DNA from: Mycobacterium gordonae
Lineage (GTDB): Bacteria > Actinomycetota > Actinomycetes > Mycobacteriales > Mycobacteriaceae
DNA length: 64,000 nt
NCBI RefSeq assembly: GCF_002101675.1
Contig: NZ_LQOY01000248.1
Coordinates: 30,376 to 94,375, forward strand
Direction: 5' to 3'
This document shows positions 25,801-34,714 of this stretch, one piece after another. The first letter of the stretch is position 1. Every line of letters begins with the position of its first letter. The translations under genes and the position numbers were made by a program. Below the pieces are notes generated by a model that worked only from the letters and a program-made list of their open reading frames with translations, searched no databases and had not been told where the DNA came from.

Positions 25801-26220
25801 TCAGCGCCCGAACGTGTTGCTGAAATCGGTCAGGGCGCGGCCCACTACCGAGGCGAGGCTCAGTACGGCCACCGCGACGATTGGCCAGAAGGACATGAAC
25901 CAGCCCTTCACCAGCGACACGAACGGGCCCAGCAGGGCGGCGGTTCCGGCCGCCCCGATGCCGCCCCACACCAGTGGGTAGATGTAGTAATTGACGCCGA
26001 ACGGCACCATCGGGCAGTCCTCGCCCTGGCAGACGTTGTCGGTGAAGGAGAACAGCCGGGTGGGCCAACTGGTCAGCGTCACCGCGGCGATCAGCAACCC
26101 CAGCAGCACGAACATGGTGACGACGTCCCAGGGGACCAGGCGCAGTCTGATCACCCGCGGTGCGGCCGCTTCCTTCTCCAGGTCCTTGCCCGTACCGCGG
26201 TACTGATCGGGTGCTGCCAT
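25801..26220 (-). CDS. Small membrane protein, Rv1567c-type
   Basis: A 139-aa protein with three hydrophobic helices: VVTMFVLLGLLIAAVTLTSW (about 35-55), a second around YIYPLVWGGIGAAGTAALLG and a third around FWPIVAVAVLSLASVV. Between the first two lies a short loop with two cysteines (CQGEDC), possibly disulfide-bonded outside the membrane. Function unknown. ATG 26220 (MAAPDQYRG) is chosen; ATG 26229 is possible. The frame extending to 26262 would cross the bioA operator. It is divergent from bioA. Confidence 0.7.
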   Translation of the reverse strand: MAAPDQYRGTGKDLEKEAAAPRVIRLRLVPWDVVTMFVLLGLLIAAVTLTSWPTRLFSFTDNVCQGEDCPMVPFGVNYYIYPLVWGGIGAAGTAALLGPFVSLVKGWFMSFWPIVAVAVLSLASVVGRALTDFSNTFGR

Positions 26221-26238
26221 GCCCTGCATGCTTCCCGA

Positions 26239-26251
26239 TGAACGGGTTTTC
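26239..26251. promoter_or_regulatory. Candidate biotin-regulon operator before bioA
   Basis: TGAACGGGTTTTC differs at one base from TGAACGGATTTTC before bioB (34951-34963). It overlaps the -35 position of the proposed bioA promoter. It resembles the TGAAC-N3-GTT form described for BioQ in other actinobacteria, with an imperfect right arm. Confidence 0.5.
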
Positions 26252-26267
26252 TGCGACCGCAACCGAC

Positions 26268-26281
26268 TAAGGTCGGCTTTC
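26268..26281 (+). promoter_or_regulatory. Putative leaderless -10 box of bioA
   Basis: TAAGGT at 26268-26273 lies eight bases before GTG 26282, the spacing for a transcript beginning at the start codon. No Shine-Dalgarno sequence is present. Confidence 0.5.
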
Positions 26282-27595
26282 GTGGCAACGGGCGGACAGG
26301 CGAAACCCGGGTTGACGCCCGCGCAGATCAGCGCGATCGACGCCGCTCACTTGTGGCACCCCTACAGCACGATTGGTCGCGAAGCGATACCCCCGGTGGT
26401 GGCCGTGGCCGCCCGCGGGGCCTGGCTGACGCTGATCCGCGACGGCCACCCGGTCCAGGCACTGGACGCGATGAGCTCCTGGTGGACCGCGATCCACGGC
26501 CACGGTCACCCGGTTCTGGACGCGGCGATGACCGCTCAGCTGGGCACCATGAACCACGTCATGTTCGGTGGTCTGACGCACGAGCCGGCGGCCCGGTTGG
26601 CCCAGCTGTTAACGCAGATCACCCCGGCGGGCCTGGACACCGTGTTCTTCAGCGACTCGGGATCGGTGTCGGTGGAGGTCGCGGTCAAGATGGCGCTGCA
26701 GTACTGGCGCAGCCTGAACGAGCCGGCCAAGCATCGCCTGATGACCTGGCGCGGCGGCTACCACGGCGACACGTTCACGCCGATGAGCGTCTGCGATCCC
26801 GAGGGCGGCATGCACTCGCTGTGGGCCGACGTCCTGGTTCCGCAAGTGTTCGCGCCGCAGGTGCCACGCGCCTACGACCCGGCCTACAGCGCGGCGTTCG
26901 AGGGCCAACTGGCCGAACATGCGGCCGAACTGGCCGCCGTCATCGTCGAGCCCGTGGTACAGGGCGCGGGCGGGATGCGCTTCCACGACCCGCAGTATTT
27001 GTCGGACCTGCGCGACATCTGCCGTCGGCACCGGGTACTGCTGATCTTCGACGAGATCGCCACCGGCTTCGGTCGCACCGGTGAGCTGTTCGCCGCCGAC
27101 CATGCCGGCGTCAGCCCGGACATCATGTGCGTGGGCAAGGCTCTGACCGGCGGATACCTCAGCCTGGCCGCCACCCTGTGCAGCACCGATATCGCGCACG
27201 CCATCAGCGCCGGTACCGCTGGCGCCCTGATGCACGGGCCCACGTTCATGGCCAATCCGCTCGCCTGCGCGGTGTCGGTGGCCAGCGTCGAGTTGCTGCT
27301 GAGTCAGGACTGGCGGTCGGGAGTTGCCGGGCTCGCCGCCGGCCTGGCCGCTGGTCTGGAACCGGCCCGCGCGCTGCCCGGAGTCGCCGATGTTCGGGTA
27401 TGCGGCGGCATCGGTGTGATCGAGTGTGAGCGGGCGGTGGATCTGGCGGTGGCGACGCCCGCGGCGCTGGACTGTGGGGTGTGGCTGCGCCCGTTTCGCA
27501 ACCTGGTCTACGCGATGCCGCCGTATGTCTGCACGCCCGACGAGATCGCTCAGATCACCTCGGCGATGGTGCAGGTGGCGCGGCTCGTAGTCTGA
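26282..27595 (+). CDS. bioA: Adenosylmethionine-8-amino-7-oxononanoate aminotransferase
   Basis: A 437-aa PLP class III aminotransferase converting KAPA to DAPA, with S-adenosylmethionine as amino donor, in biotin synthesis. PLP lysine K286 lies in CVGKALTGGYL. Also present are the SSWWTAIHGHGHP substrate loop, FSDSGSVSVEVAVKMALQYW, the YHGDTF loop and IFDEIATGFGRTG. GTG 26282 (VATGGQ) corresponds to the M. tuberculosis BioA start; upstream in-frame codons lie in the operator region. First gene of bioA-bioF-bioD-2H phosphoesterase. Confidence 0.97.
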   Translation: MATGGQAKPGLTPAQISAIDAAHLWHPYSTIGREAIPPVVAVAARGAWLTLIRDGHPVQALDAMSSWWTAIHGHGHPVLDAAMTAQLGTMNHVMFGGLTHEPAARLAQLLTQITPAGLDTVFFSDSGSVSVEVAVKMALQYWRSLNEPAKHRLMTWRGGYHGDTFTPMSVCDPEGGMHSLWADVLVPQVFAPQVPRAYDPAYSAAFEGQLAEHAAELAAVIVEPVVQGAGGMRFHDPQYLSDLRDICRRHRVLLIFDEIATGFGRTGELFAADHAGVSPDIMCVGKALTGGYLSLAATLCSTDIAHAISAGTAGALMHGPTFMANPLACAVSVASVELLLSQDWRSGVAGLAAGLAAGLEPARALPGVADVRVCGGIGVIECERAVDLAVATPAALDCGVWLRPFRNLVYAMPPYVCTPDEIAQITSAMVQVARLVV

Positions 27596-27601
27596 TCAGC
27601 G

Positions 27602-28747
27602 ATGAAGTCAACCGAGACCTCTCCACTGGCCTGGCTGGAAGCGGTGGAGACGCAGCGTCGCAAGGCCGGGCTGCGCCGCTGCCTGCGGCCGCGGCCCCCG
27701 GTGAGCACCGAACTCGACCTGGCCTCCAACGACTATCTCGGCCTGTCCCAACATCCCGCCGTCATCGAAGGCGGCGTGCAGGCACTGCGGGTGTGGGGGG
27801 CCGGCGCCACCGGTTCGCGGCTGGTCACCGGAGACACCGAACTGCACGCGCAGTTCGAGGCCGAACTCGCCGACTACGTCGGCGCCGCCGCGGGTCTGGT
27901 GTTCTCCTCGGGCTATACCGCCAACCTGGGCGCCGTGGTCAGCCTGTCCGGTCCCGGCTCACTGCTGGTGTCCGACGCCTACTCGCACGCCTCGCTGGTC
28001 GACGCCTGCCGCCTGTCCCGCGCCCGGGTAGTCGTGACGCCCAGCCGAGACGTCGCGGCGGTGGAGGCGGCGCTGGCGTCGCGCGACGAGGAGCGCGCGG
28101 TCGTCGTCACCGACTCGGTGTTCAGCGCCGACGGCGCGCTCGCCCCGCTGCGCGAACTGCACGACGTGTGCCGTCGGCACCGGTCGCTGCTGATCGTCGA
28201 CGAGGCACACGGCCTCGGTGTGCGCGGCGGTGGTCGCGGCCTGCTGCACGAGGTCGGGCTGGCCGGCTCGCCCGACGTGGTGGTCACCACGACGCTGTCC
28301 AAAGCGCTGGGTAGCCAGGGCGGTGTGGTCCTCGGACCGGCCGAGGTGCGGGCTCATCTGATCGATGCGGCGCGGCCGTTCATCTTCGACACCGGGCTGG
28401 CGCCGGCCGCGGTCGGTGCGGCGTTGGCCGCGCTTCAGCTCCTCAAGGCCGAACCGTGGCGGCCTTCCGCGGTACTCGGCCATGCCGCCGAACTGGCCCG
28501 GGTATGTGGCGTCCTTGAGGTTCCGCAGTCGGCGGTGGTGTCGGTGATCCTGGGCGACCCGGAGGTCGCGCTGGCCGCGGCGACGGCCTGCCTCGAAGCC
28601 GGGGTCAAGGTGGGCTGTTTCCGGCCCCCGACGGTGCCCGCTGGCACATCGCGGCTGCGACTGACCGCGCGTGCTTCCCTGAGCGCCGACGAACTGGAGC
28701 TGGCGCGGCGGGTGCTCACCGACGTGCTGCCCGCCGCCCGCCGTTGA
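27602..28747 (+). CDS. bioF: 8-amino-7-oxononanoate synthase
   Basis: A 381-aa alpha-oxoamine synthase condensing L-alanine with pimeloyl-thioester to KAPA. PLP lysine K234 is in TTTLSKALGSQGG. SSGYTANLGAVV, DSVFSADGALAPL and IVDEAHGLGVRG are family motifs. It starts six bases after the bioA stop, and its stop overlaps the bioD start, so all are co-transcribed. Confidence 0.96.
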   Translation: MKSTETSPLAWLEAVETQRRKAGLRRCLRPRPPVSTELDLASNDYLGLSQHPAVIEGGVQALRVWGAGATGSRLVTGDTELHAQFEAELADYVGAAAGLVFSSGYTANLGAVVSLSGPGSLLVSDAYSHASLVDACRLSRARVVVTPSRDVAAVEAALASRDEERAVVVTDSVFSADGALAPLRELHDVCRRHRSLLIVDEAHGLGVRGGGRGLLHEVGLAGSPDVVVTTTLSKALGSQGGVVLGPAEVRAHLIDAARPFIFDTGLAPAAVGAALAALQLLKAEPWRPSAVLGHAAELARVCGVLEVPQSAVVSVILGDPEVALAAATACLEAGVKVGCFRPPTVPAGTSRLRLTARASLSADELELARRVLTDVLPAARR

Positions 28748-29418
28748 CCGTCCTGCTCGTCACCGGCACCGATACCGGCGTTGGAAAGACGATCGCGACC
28801 GCCGCGCTGGCGTCCTGCGCCCGCCAACTCGGCGTCGACGTCGCGGTCTGCAAGCCCGCCCAGACCGGCACCGCCGACGGTGACGACGATCTCGCCGAGG
28901 TGGGCCGGCTGTCCGGGGTGACCTCGCTCGCCGGCTTGGCGCGTTACCCGCTGCCCATGTCGCCGGTGGCCGCAGCCGAGCAGGCTGGGATGGCGCTGCC
29001 CAGCCGCGACGAGGTGTCGGAGTTGATCCGTGGGCTGGACAGTCCGGGGCGGTTGACGCTGGTCGAGGGGGCCGGCGGGTTGCTGGTCGAAATCGCCGCC
29101 GGTGGCGTCACCCTGCGAGACCTGGCAGTGGAGCTCAAGGCGGCCGTGCTCGTGGTGGTCAGAGCCGGTCTGGGCACCCTCAATCACAGCGCGCTTACTG
29201 TGGAAGCGCTTGCCGCACGAGACGTTCCATGCGCCGGGTTAGTGATCGGCAGTTGGCCAGCGCAGCCTGGACCTATCGAGCGCTCCAACCGGGCTGAGTT
29301 GGCCCGTATGGCGCCCGTCCGGGCGGTGTTGCCAGCTGGCGCCAGTGCCACCGGAGACTTCGCGGCAATGAGCGCGGCCGTTTTCGACGCCGACTGGGTG
29401 AGGTCTCTGGTGGACTGA
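28744..29418 (+). CDS. bioD: Dethiobiotin synthetase
   Basis: A 224-aa ATP-dependent enzyme closing the ureido ring of DAPA with CO2 to give dethiobiotin. The P-loop GTDTGVGKT (8-16), CKPAQTG and the VEGAGGLLVE motif are all present. The start is TTG 28744, inside the bioF stop (TTGA), so translation is coupled. The stop shares its last base with the next ATG (TGATG). Confidence 0.95.
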   Translation: MTVLLVTGTDTGVGKTIATAALASCARQLGVDVAVCKPAQTGTADGDDDLAEVGRLSGVTSLAGLARYPLPMSPVAAAEQAGMALPSRDEVSELIRGLDSPGRLTLVEGAGGLLVEIAAGGVTLRDLAVELKAAVLVVVRAGLGTLNHSALTVEALAARDVPCAGLVIGSWPAQPGPIERSNRAELARMAPVRAVLPAGASATGDFAAMSAAVFDADWVRSLVD

Positions 29419-29936
29419 TGGCGCATTCCATCGAGCTGCTTTTCGACCCCGACACCGAGGCCGTCCTGCGGCGCATGTGGGACGACCTGGGCGCACTGAA
29501 AAAGGCCGGCCTGCCCATCCGCATCCCCCCGGGCCGTCCGCACGTGACGGTCGCGGTGGCTCAACGCATCGCCCCCGATGTCGACGAGCTGCTGCTTCCC
29601 GTGGCGCGAGAGTTGCCGTTGCGCTGCGTGATCGGCGCTCCGGTGTTGTTCGGCCGGGCGAACGTCGTGCTCACCCGGTTGATCGTGCCGTCACGCGAGC
29701 TGCTGGATCTGCATGCCGAGGTGCACCGGCTGTGCGGTCCGCATCTGCTGCCCGAGCCGATGCCCAATAGCCTGCCCGGGCACTGGACGGCACATGTCAC
29801 GCTCGCCCGCCGGATGGATGCTGCGCATCTCAACGCGGCGCTGGCCATCGCGGGCCGGCCGGCGCAGTTCGAGGGTCAGTTCACCGGTTTACGCCGCTGG
29901 GATGGTGACCAGCGCGTCGAGTACCAGCTGGGTTAG
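29418..29936 (+). CDS. 2H phosphoesterase / 2'-5' RNA ligase-like protein, Rv1571-type
   Basis: A 172-aa protein with two HxTx motifs, HVTV (about 42-45) and HVTL (about 127-130), spaced as in the 2H phosphoesterase (LigT-like) superfamily. These enzymes open cyclic phosphodiesters or act on RNA ends. No biotin-related role is established, yet it is locked to bioD by a TGATG overlap and is also next to bioD in M. tuberculosis. The function in this operon is unknown. Confidence 0.8.
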   Translation: MAHSIELLFDPDTEAVLRRMWDDLGALKKAGLPIRIPPGRPHVTVAVAQRIAPDVDELLLPVARELPLRCVIGAPVLFGRANVVLTRLIVPSRELLDLHAEVHRLCGPHLLPEPMPNSLPGHWTAHVTLARRMDAAHLNAALAIAGRPAQFEGQFTGLRRWDGDQRVEYQLG

Positions 29937-30231
29937 ACCCAAATGCCGCGCAGTTGGTGTTGGCGCTGTGTCGTCAACCGTCGAGGATCTGAGTGTGATG
30001 TCGGTGGTCTAGTTGGTGCGCAAACAGTCATGATGACCCCAAATGGCCTGCAGTCGAGATGTTGGCGAGATGGACGCAGCCGATCTCTTGACTTCGACAT
30101 TTCCTGATTCCCGCATTTTGGATGAAGCTTTGCCTGGCAGGGTTCCGCTTGCAACGACCACCGAAACCATTCAGTAGGGAGTGGCCGATCCGTCTGAACG
30201 GCCCTCACCCAAACCACAGGAGCAGCGAGCT
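29937..30231. repeat. Lower-GC intergenic stretch with imperfect direct repeats
   Basis: Two related segments lie at 29937-29965 and 30036-30067. They share CAAATG, GCAGT and TGTTGGCG in the same order, with a small internal gap. The stretch is visibly less GC-rich than its surroundings. It begins one base after the end of the bio operon, at the locus where M. tuberculosis carries phiRv1. Confidence 0.5.
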
Positions 30232-30669
30232 ATGACCGCACCCGGCAATTACGGTTTGGACGGATACGAACTAAGCGCGGCCGAAATGGACGAACTAAAG
30301 TGGGCGACGTTCAGCTATGAATTCGCCTTCGATCGTTACACCCAGTTAAGGAAACTCGAGCCCGACGGGGAGTTTGACGGCAAGCCGCAAGGGAAGGCAG
30401 CATTCCGGCGGGTACGAGCGACCCAAGATGAACTGGAGCAATTAAAACAAAGGATTCGTGATCAGAGGCGGGTGAGTCCTCCAAAAGCCGAGGTAAAGCC
30501 TGATCAAATGCCCGATTGCGATCCTGTCGATGATTACGCCAAGTATGCTGACGACGTCACGGGCCGTGCTGATCGTGATGCACCCGAAGCGAGCGGGATT
30601 ATCGGAAACGCAGTACGGCAATTGACATCAATGGCCGCGATGGACGGAATGCCCGGCAGCGTGGGGTAG
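30232..30669 (+). CDS. Unknown protein of atypical composition
   Basis: A 145-aa, largely hydrophilic and charged protein that I do not recognise. The N-terminal half is predicted helical (ELSAAEMDELKWATFSYEFA, then RATQDELEQLKQRIRDQ). The middle is acidic and Pro-rich, and the C-terminus is GIIGNAVRQLTSMAAMDG. There is no signal peptide, membrane helix or cysteine-rich motif. ATG 30232 is chosen for the AGGAG nine bases upstream; the frame is open back to 30181. Base composition is lower in GC than neighbouring genes, with codons such as TTA, AAA and GAT, suggesting acquisition by transfer. Confidence 0.6.
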   Translation: MTAPGNYGLDGYELSAAEMDELKWATFSYEFAFDRYTQLRKLEPDGEFDGKPQGKAAFRRVRATQDELEQLKQRIRDQRRVSPPKAEVKPDQMPDCDPVDDYAKYADDVTGRADRDAPEASGIIGNAVRQLTSMAAMDGMPGSVG

Positions 30670-31103
30670 CGGTATCCAGATGCCCCCGTGCGGCGTTGTT
30701 CACCAAGGCACCGACGAGATGACCAGCTACGTAGCCGCCGGAGCGGAATCGGCTGAAAGCATGAAGCGCCGGTGGGACGACGTGTCCGGTCCGGCTAGCG
30801 GGTGCGCGGTGACTGCCAAAAACTCTATGTCCGGCCCCGAGCCCGGGTCCACACGGGCTGGGAGCGGTTGTGCCGGGACCGCTCGGCCCATCACGTCGAT
30901 CGCCCCGCCGCGCCGACTGGCCTTGGCGAAGGCGGAGCTCCGCAGCGCGGCGGCCGTGCCCGTCCGACGAAGCCGGTATGGGTTGTCAGCGACTGCCACC
31001 GGGGCTCACTCCGGCGCAAGCATCGACCACAAGCGCGGGCTAGCCATACCTGCGGCTATCACATTCGTATCGTCGTCACACGGTTGACTGCGCAGCATTG
31101 GGG
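30670..31103. other. Gap without a recognisable gene
   Basis: 434 bp. Frames are open on both strands (for example 30680-31087 plus and 30727-30999 minus), but none has a ribosome site, a conserved motif or sensible composition. This may be remnant DNA of the same insertion as the preceding unknown gene. Confidence 0.45.
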
Positions 31104-32441
31104 TTAGCCGCCGAACAGCAGATACAAGCCCATGAACGTGTAGCCGACCATCACCAGCATCATGGTCAGCTGCCCAGTGAGCTGATTTGCCGGCGGCAGC
31201 AGTCGCAACGCTTTGTCATGCGCGGCGATGACCGCCACGATGTGCCCGGTGACCACGCAGGTAACCTTGATCGTGGACAGCACGGCGGGATGCATCGACA
31301 GGATGTAGGCGACGTGCCAGTCGCGACTGATCGGATCGGCCAGGGCGATGACGGCCTGCTGACCGCGCTCCACCAGGTAGGTGAGGTAGTGCGCGAAGAT
31401 GTAACCGACCACGATGGGGATCAGCGAGTGCGCCATCTGGCCGGGCAACGCCCGGCGCTGCTCGGCATCGACTCCTCCCGTGGCCCGCGCCGCGAACGAA
31501 AACGTCAGCGCTACAACCGAAATGAACAAGATCAACCCGACGGTTCGCAGCGCCGACGACGTCACCGTCTCCGGCACCACGCGCGCCCCCCGCGTCACAC
31601 CGTCGGCGAAGTTGCGCCACGTCGGCGATGCGGAGAAGCTATCGAACGCCGTCGAGCCGAGCAGGACCGCCAGCATCGCCACCACGCCCGGACGCACGGG
31701 GAGCGACGGCAGGTGGTCGAACGGGTTGCCGACGACAATCTTGCCGGTCTCGGCGTTACGCCAGAACGGCGACAGGCGGGAAACGGCCATGCTGTAGACG
31801 CCGAACGGGTCGACTCGCGCCAGCCAGCGCTGCCCGCACAGCCACGCCCCGACCAACAGCACCAGGGTGTAAATCAGCAGCCACATCTTCACCGCGAATA
31901 CCGAGGCCGAGTCGGGACTGGCCAGCTCCATCCAGACGAACGCGAACAACCCCAGCGCGGCCGGACGGTAACCCCAGCTCTCGGGATAGGAGAACCGCGG
32001 CCGGGAGAGCCGCTCCGGCAGGCACCGCCGCAGCACGACGTACACCGTCCGCACCGGCGAAATGACCCGCCACACCGGCCCGAAGACCACTGAGAGCGCG
32101 ACCAGCCCCACCCACAGCAGCACGTAGAACGCGCCGAGCAGGCCGTTGGCCTGCGTCTGCGGACCGAACACCCCGACCAGCAGCACCCACACCGCGAACA
32201 GCAACGCCAGGCCGGCCACCAGCCAGCGGGTGAGGCGAGCGTCGACCAGGGTGGTCATCGCGTCGGGCAACGCGTGCCCGGGCTTGCCCGGTTCGAACCG
32301 AGGCCGCTTCCAGGCCAGGGCGACCACGGCAAACGTGAACGTCAATGCCCACGCCGCACCGATCAGCGCGAACGTGTATGGGACCGGGAGATCGTTCGAT
32401 CCGCCGAGGCCATGCGCCAGCACCGCCCCAGCGCCGGTCAC
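31104..32441 (-). CDS. Polytopic membrane protein of unknown function (last gene of four-gene operon)
   Basis: A 445-aa protein with about ten hydrophobic helices. Histidines cluster in or beside membrane segments in the last third: MAHSLIPIVVGYIFAHYLTY, RDWHVAYILSMHPAVLS and VTGHIVAVIAAHD, the sort of pattern seen in haem- or metal-binding membrane proteins. The N-terminus has AHGLGGSNDLPVP before the first helix. The start GTG 32441 overlaps the lipoprotein stop (GTGA), so it is translated with it. I do not recognise the family. A role in electron transfer or metal handling is inference from the histidines and the cupredoxin-like partner. Confidence 0.75.
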   Translation of the reverse strand: MTGAGAVLAHGLGGSNDLPVPYTFALIGAAWALTFTFAVVALAWKRPRFEPGKPGHALPDAMTTLVDARLTRWLVAGLALLFAVWVLLVGVFGPQTQANGLLGAFYVLLWVGLVALSVVFGPVWRVISPVRTVYVVLRRCLPERLSRPRFSYPESWGYRPAALGLFAFVWMELASPDSASVFAVKMWLLIYTLVLLVGAWLCGQRWLARVDPFGVYSMAVSRLSPFWRNAETGKIVVGNPFDHLPSLPVRPGVVAMLAVLLGSTAFDSFSASPTWRNFADGVTRGARVVPETVTSSALRTVGLILFISVVALTFSFAARATGGVDAEQRRALPGQMAHSLIPIVVGYIFAHYLTYLVERGQQAVIALADPISRDWHVAYILSMHPAVLSTIKVTCVVTGHIVAVIAAHDKALRLLPPANQLTGQLTMMLVMVGYTFMGLYLLFGG

Positions 32442-32815
32442 GGCTGGACTTGAATGGTCGCAATCGTGCGCTTGAGGTGATGCAACTCGACGTCGACGTT
32501 GCCAGGCACGTCCACGCTGAACTGGAACGTCTGATTCGGCGCAGCCGCGATCTCGAACTTGTGATCAGGCACCGAATGCACATGCAGCTCGTCGGTGACG
32601 TCGCTGGTGATCCGTAGCGTGATCTGCTCTTTCACCTTGGCCTGCAGCGTGGCGTTCGTCGGAGTCACCTGACCGTTGGCGATGGTGACCTCGATCGTCA
32701 GTCCGGGGTGCGCCCCGCCACTGGTCTGGCGGTCCGGCTTCGAACTGCCCCCACAGGCGACCAGCGTGCAGGCCAACACGGCCGCCCACGCGGCGGCGAG
32801 GATGCGTGCCGTCAT
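32438..32815 (-). CDS. Lipoprotein with cupredoxin-like domain
   Basis: A 125-aa lipoprotein. The signal peptide ends in lipobox LVAC with lipidated Cys21, followed by a Gly/Ser linker. Residues about 40-125 fit a cupredoxin beta-sandwich: ITLRITSDVTDELHVHSVPDH, FQFSVDVPGNVDVELHHLKRTIA. Copper ligands are only partly kept. A His pair (HVH) occupies the first ligand region, but Leu replaces the usual Cys in the VEL-HH-L segment, so a type-1 copper site is doubtful. The ATG is four bases after the preceding stop. It probably sits on the outer face of the membrane beside its two polytopic partners. Confidence 0.75.
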   Translation of the reverse strand: MTARILAAAWAAVLACTLVACGGSSKPDRQTSGGAHPGLTIEVTIANGQVTPTNATLQAKVKEQITLRITSDVTDELHVHSVPDHKFEIAAAPNQTFQFSVDVPGNVDVELHHLKRTIATIQVQP

Positions 32816-32819
32816 CGTG

Positions 32820-34649
32820 TCATGCCGCCCTGGGCAGGGGATGGGCTTCCTCCTCCGACCGCCGGGGCTTGGTCGTCTCGCCGTTGATGCGGCCAGCGCC
32901 CCACGTCAGCGCGGCGATCACCATCAATGTGAAAATCAGCACCAAGATAGAACCCGCCGTGAACAGCCACTCCGGCGCGTTCGGGTCCCGTTCGCGCTGC
33001 AGGATGGTGTTCTCTAGGACGAAGGGCCGGGTGATCACGGGCTGGGCCGGGATCTCGGGAGCCGGAATCGCCTCGTCGGCTGGTGCGTAGATCGGCACGG
33101 CGGTCATGGTGTAGCCGTCCTGGACGCGCAGCAGCGTCTTCCACGATCCCCAGACGGGAATGGGTTCGGTGCTGCGGTAGTGCCCCGGGCCGACTCGCTG
33201 CAGCCGGTCGATGACCAGGCCACGCTGGTTCTCCATCTTGCCCTGCCACGACGTGATCGACACCCAGTCGGGTTCGTCCTTGATCAGGTCGGGTGGGTTG
33301 ATCTGGACGTCGGCGGACACCATCTGCTTCCCGGGCTCGCTGGGCAACTCGGTCAATTTGATGGTTGCGGTGTTCTTGCTCGGGATGTTGATATGCAGGC
33401 CGTTGGCTACCGCTCCGCCGATCACGACGACGGTTGCCGCGACGATCGCGATGCCGATTGCACGGCGCGGCAGGGGCTGCCCGGTGAGGACCATCCCGGT
33501 CAACGCCCCGCACAGGCCCATCATGACCGCGACGGGCACCGACATCGCCAGGGCCTCGCCCCACATGCTGGTCGGCCACGGGTAGTGATAGACCGCGCCG
33601 ACCCACAGGGAACTCAGCCACAGGCCGAGGGTGCCCACCAGCAGCCCGGCCACGGCGCCGAAGGCGATCGGGCGCTTGAACAGGGGGGTGAGGGCCAGCA
33701 GCTCGACCACCAGCGCCGGTCCCAGGTAGAGCGGGAACCAGTTGATCGGGGCGCCCAGGACGGGGCCGACGGTGAAGGCCACCGCGCCGCGCAGCGCGAT
33801 GGCGAACAGGGCCGCGATGATCGCCGCACCCTTGCCCAGCGTCATGCGGGCTACCACCAGAGCCAGGGCGGCCACGCCGGCGATCATCATGGGGTGGAAT
33901 GCCAGGCGGAACTGCTGGACACCGAAGTCGTATTCGATCTGGTAGACCGACAAGCCGATCAGCAGTCCACCGCAGGACAGGTAGCGCAGGACCCGCACGA
34001 ACGGCCTCTCGGGCGGTGCGTCCGGCAGCGCGCGCCCGCCTTCGTACTCGAGCATCAGCACCGAGAACAGCGAGAGACCGGCACCGCCGATCATCATCAG
34101 GTGCGTTGGTCCCCACAGTGTGACGTCCTGGCCGAAGATGCGGTGCCAGATGTCATCCAGCGGGAACCCCAGAAGGGCGTACATCCCGCAGCCAGCCATC
34201 AGGATGCCGCCGACGGGCGCGTGCCAGTTGTCGGTGATGCGCACCGGCGCCGGGCCGGGCTCGTCGAACGGCAGCACGATGGCGATCATGCCGCCCAGGA
34301 AGATCCCGAACAGGCCGAAGATGATGAAGTAGTGCGCCGGATTGGCCAGTGGTCCGGGGTCGCGGCCTTCCCCGATGTGCCAGCTGACGTCCCAGATGAA
34401 TCCGAACAGCGCGCAGATGATCGACGACGTGTACACCAGCACCGGCAGCGCCACCCAGGACGGGCGCCGGAACTTGACTCCGAGCCAGTCCGCGAAACGC
34501 TCCAGCCAGGTGATTCGCCGGGTGCGGTGGGCCCAGCCGATGGCCAGCATGATCAAAGTGATGACCACCGCGGCAGCCGAAAGGCCGATCACCTGGTTCA
34601 GTTCGGCTCCACGAGCCGCCGGTGCCTCCGCAAGAACTGTCAATTCCAC
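32820..34649 (-). CDS. Large polytopic membrane protein with C-terminal YtkA/CopD-like domain
   Basis: A 609-aa protein. About twelve helices fill residues 15-420. Conserved-looking histidines and tryptophans lie at helix ends: SWHIGEGRD, NPAHYFIIFG, DNWHAPVGG, DIWHRIFG, GPTHLMMIGG and AFHPMMIAG. Residues about 440-555 form an extracytoplasmic beta domain with VGPGHYRSTEPIPVWGSWKT, like the YtkA/FixH-type domain at the end of some CopD proteins. A final helix ends at about 595. Start: GTG 34649 has GGGAGG eight bases upstream; the TTG at 34718 overlapping the small gene is a weaker alternative. Function unknown; a metal or respiratory role is plausible. Confidence 0.75.
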   Translation of the reverse strand: MELTVLAEAPAARGAELNQVIGLSAAAVVITLIMLAIGWAHRTRRITWLERFADWLGVKFRRPSWVALPVLVYTSSIICALFGFIWDVSWHIGEGRDPGPLANPAHYFIIFGLFGIFLGGMIAIVLPFDEPGPAPVRITDNWHAPVGGILMAGCGMYALLGFPLDDIWHRIFGQDVTLWGPTHLMMIGGAGLSLFSVLMLEYEGGRALPDAPPERPFVRVLRYLSCGGLLIGLSVYQIEYDFGVQQFRLAFHPMMIAGVAALALVVARMTLGKGAAIIAALFAIALRGAVAFTVGPVLGAPINWFPLYLGPALVVELLALTPLFKRPIAFGAVAGLLVGTLGLWLSSLWVGAVYHYPWPTSMWGEALAMSVPVAVMMGLCGALTGMVLTGQPLPRRAIGIAIVAATVVVIGGAVANGLHINIPSKNTATIKLTELPSEPGKQMVSADVQINPPDLIKDEPDWVSITSWQGKMENQRGLVIDRLQRVGPGHYRSTEPIPVWGSWKTLLRVQDGYTMTAVPIYAPADEAIPAPEIPAQPVITRPFVLENTILQRERDPNAPEWLFTAGSILVLIFTLMVIAALTWGAGRINGETTKPRRSEEEAHPLPRAA

Positions 34650-34714
34650 CGCGATCGCCTCCCGTTGCGCACGGCTGACTAGGACGAACCTGTAATGCCC
34701 AAATGAGGGGCTGA

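Noticed and set aside
30680..31087. Possible plus-strand gene of 135 aa after the unknown gene
   Set aside because: No ribosome site, no recognisable motif, and competing frames of equal length in the same DNA.
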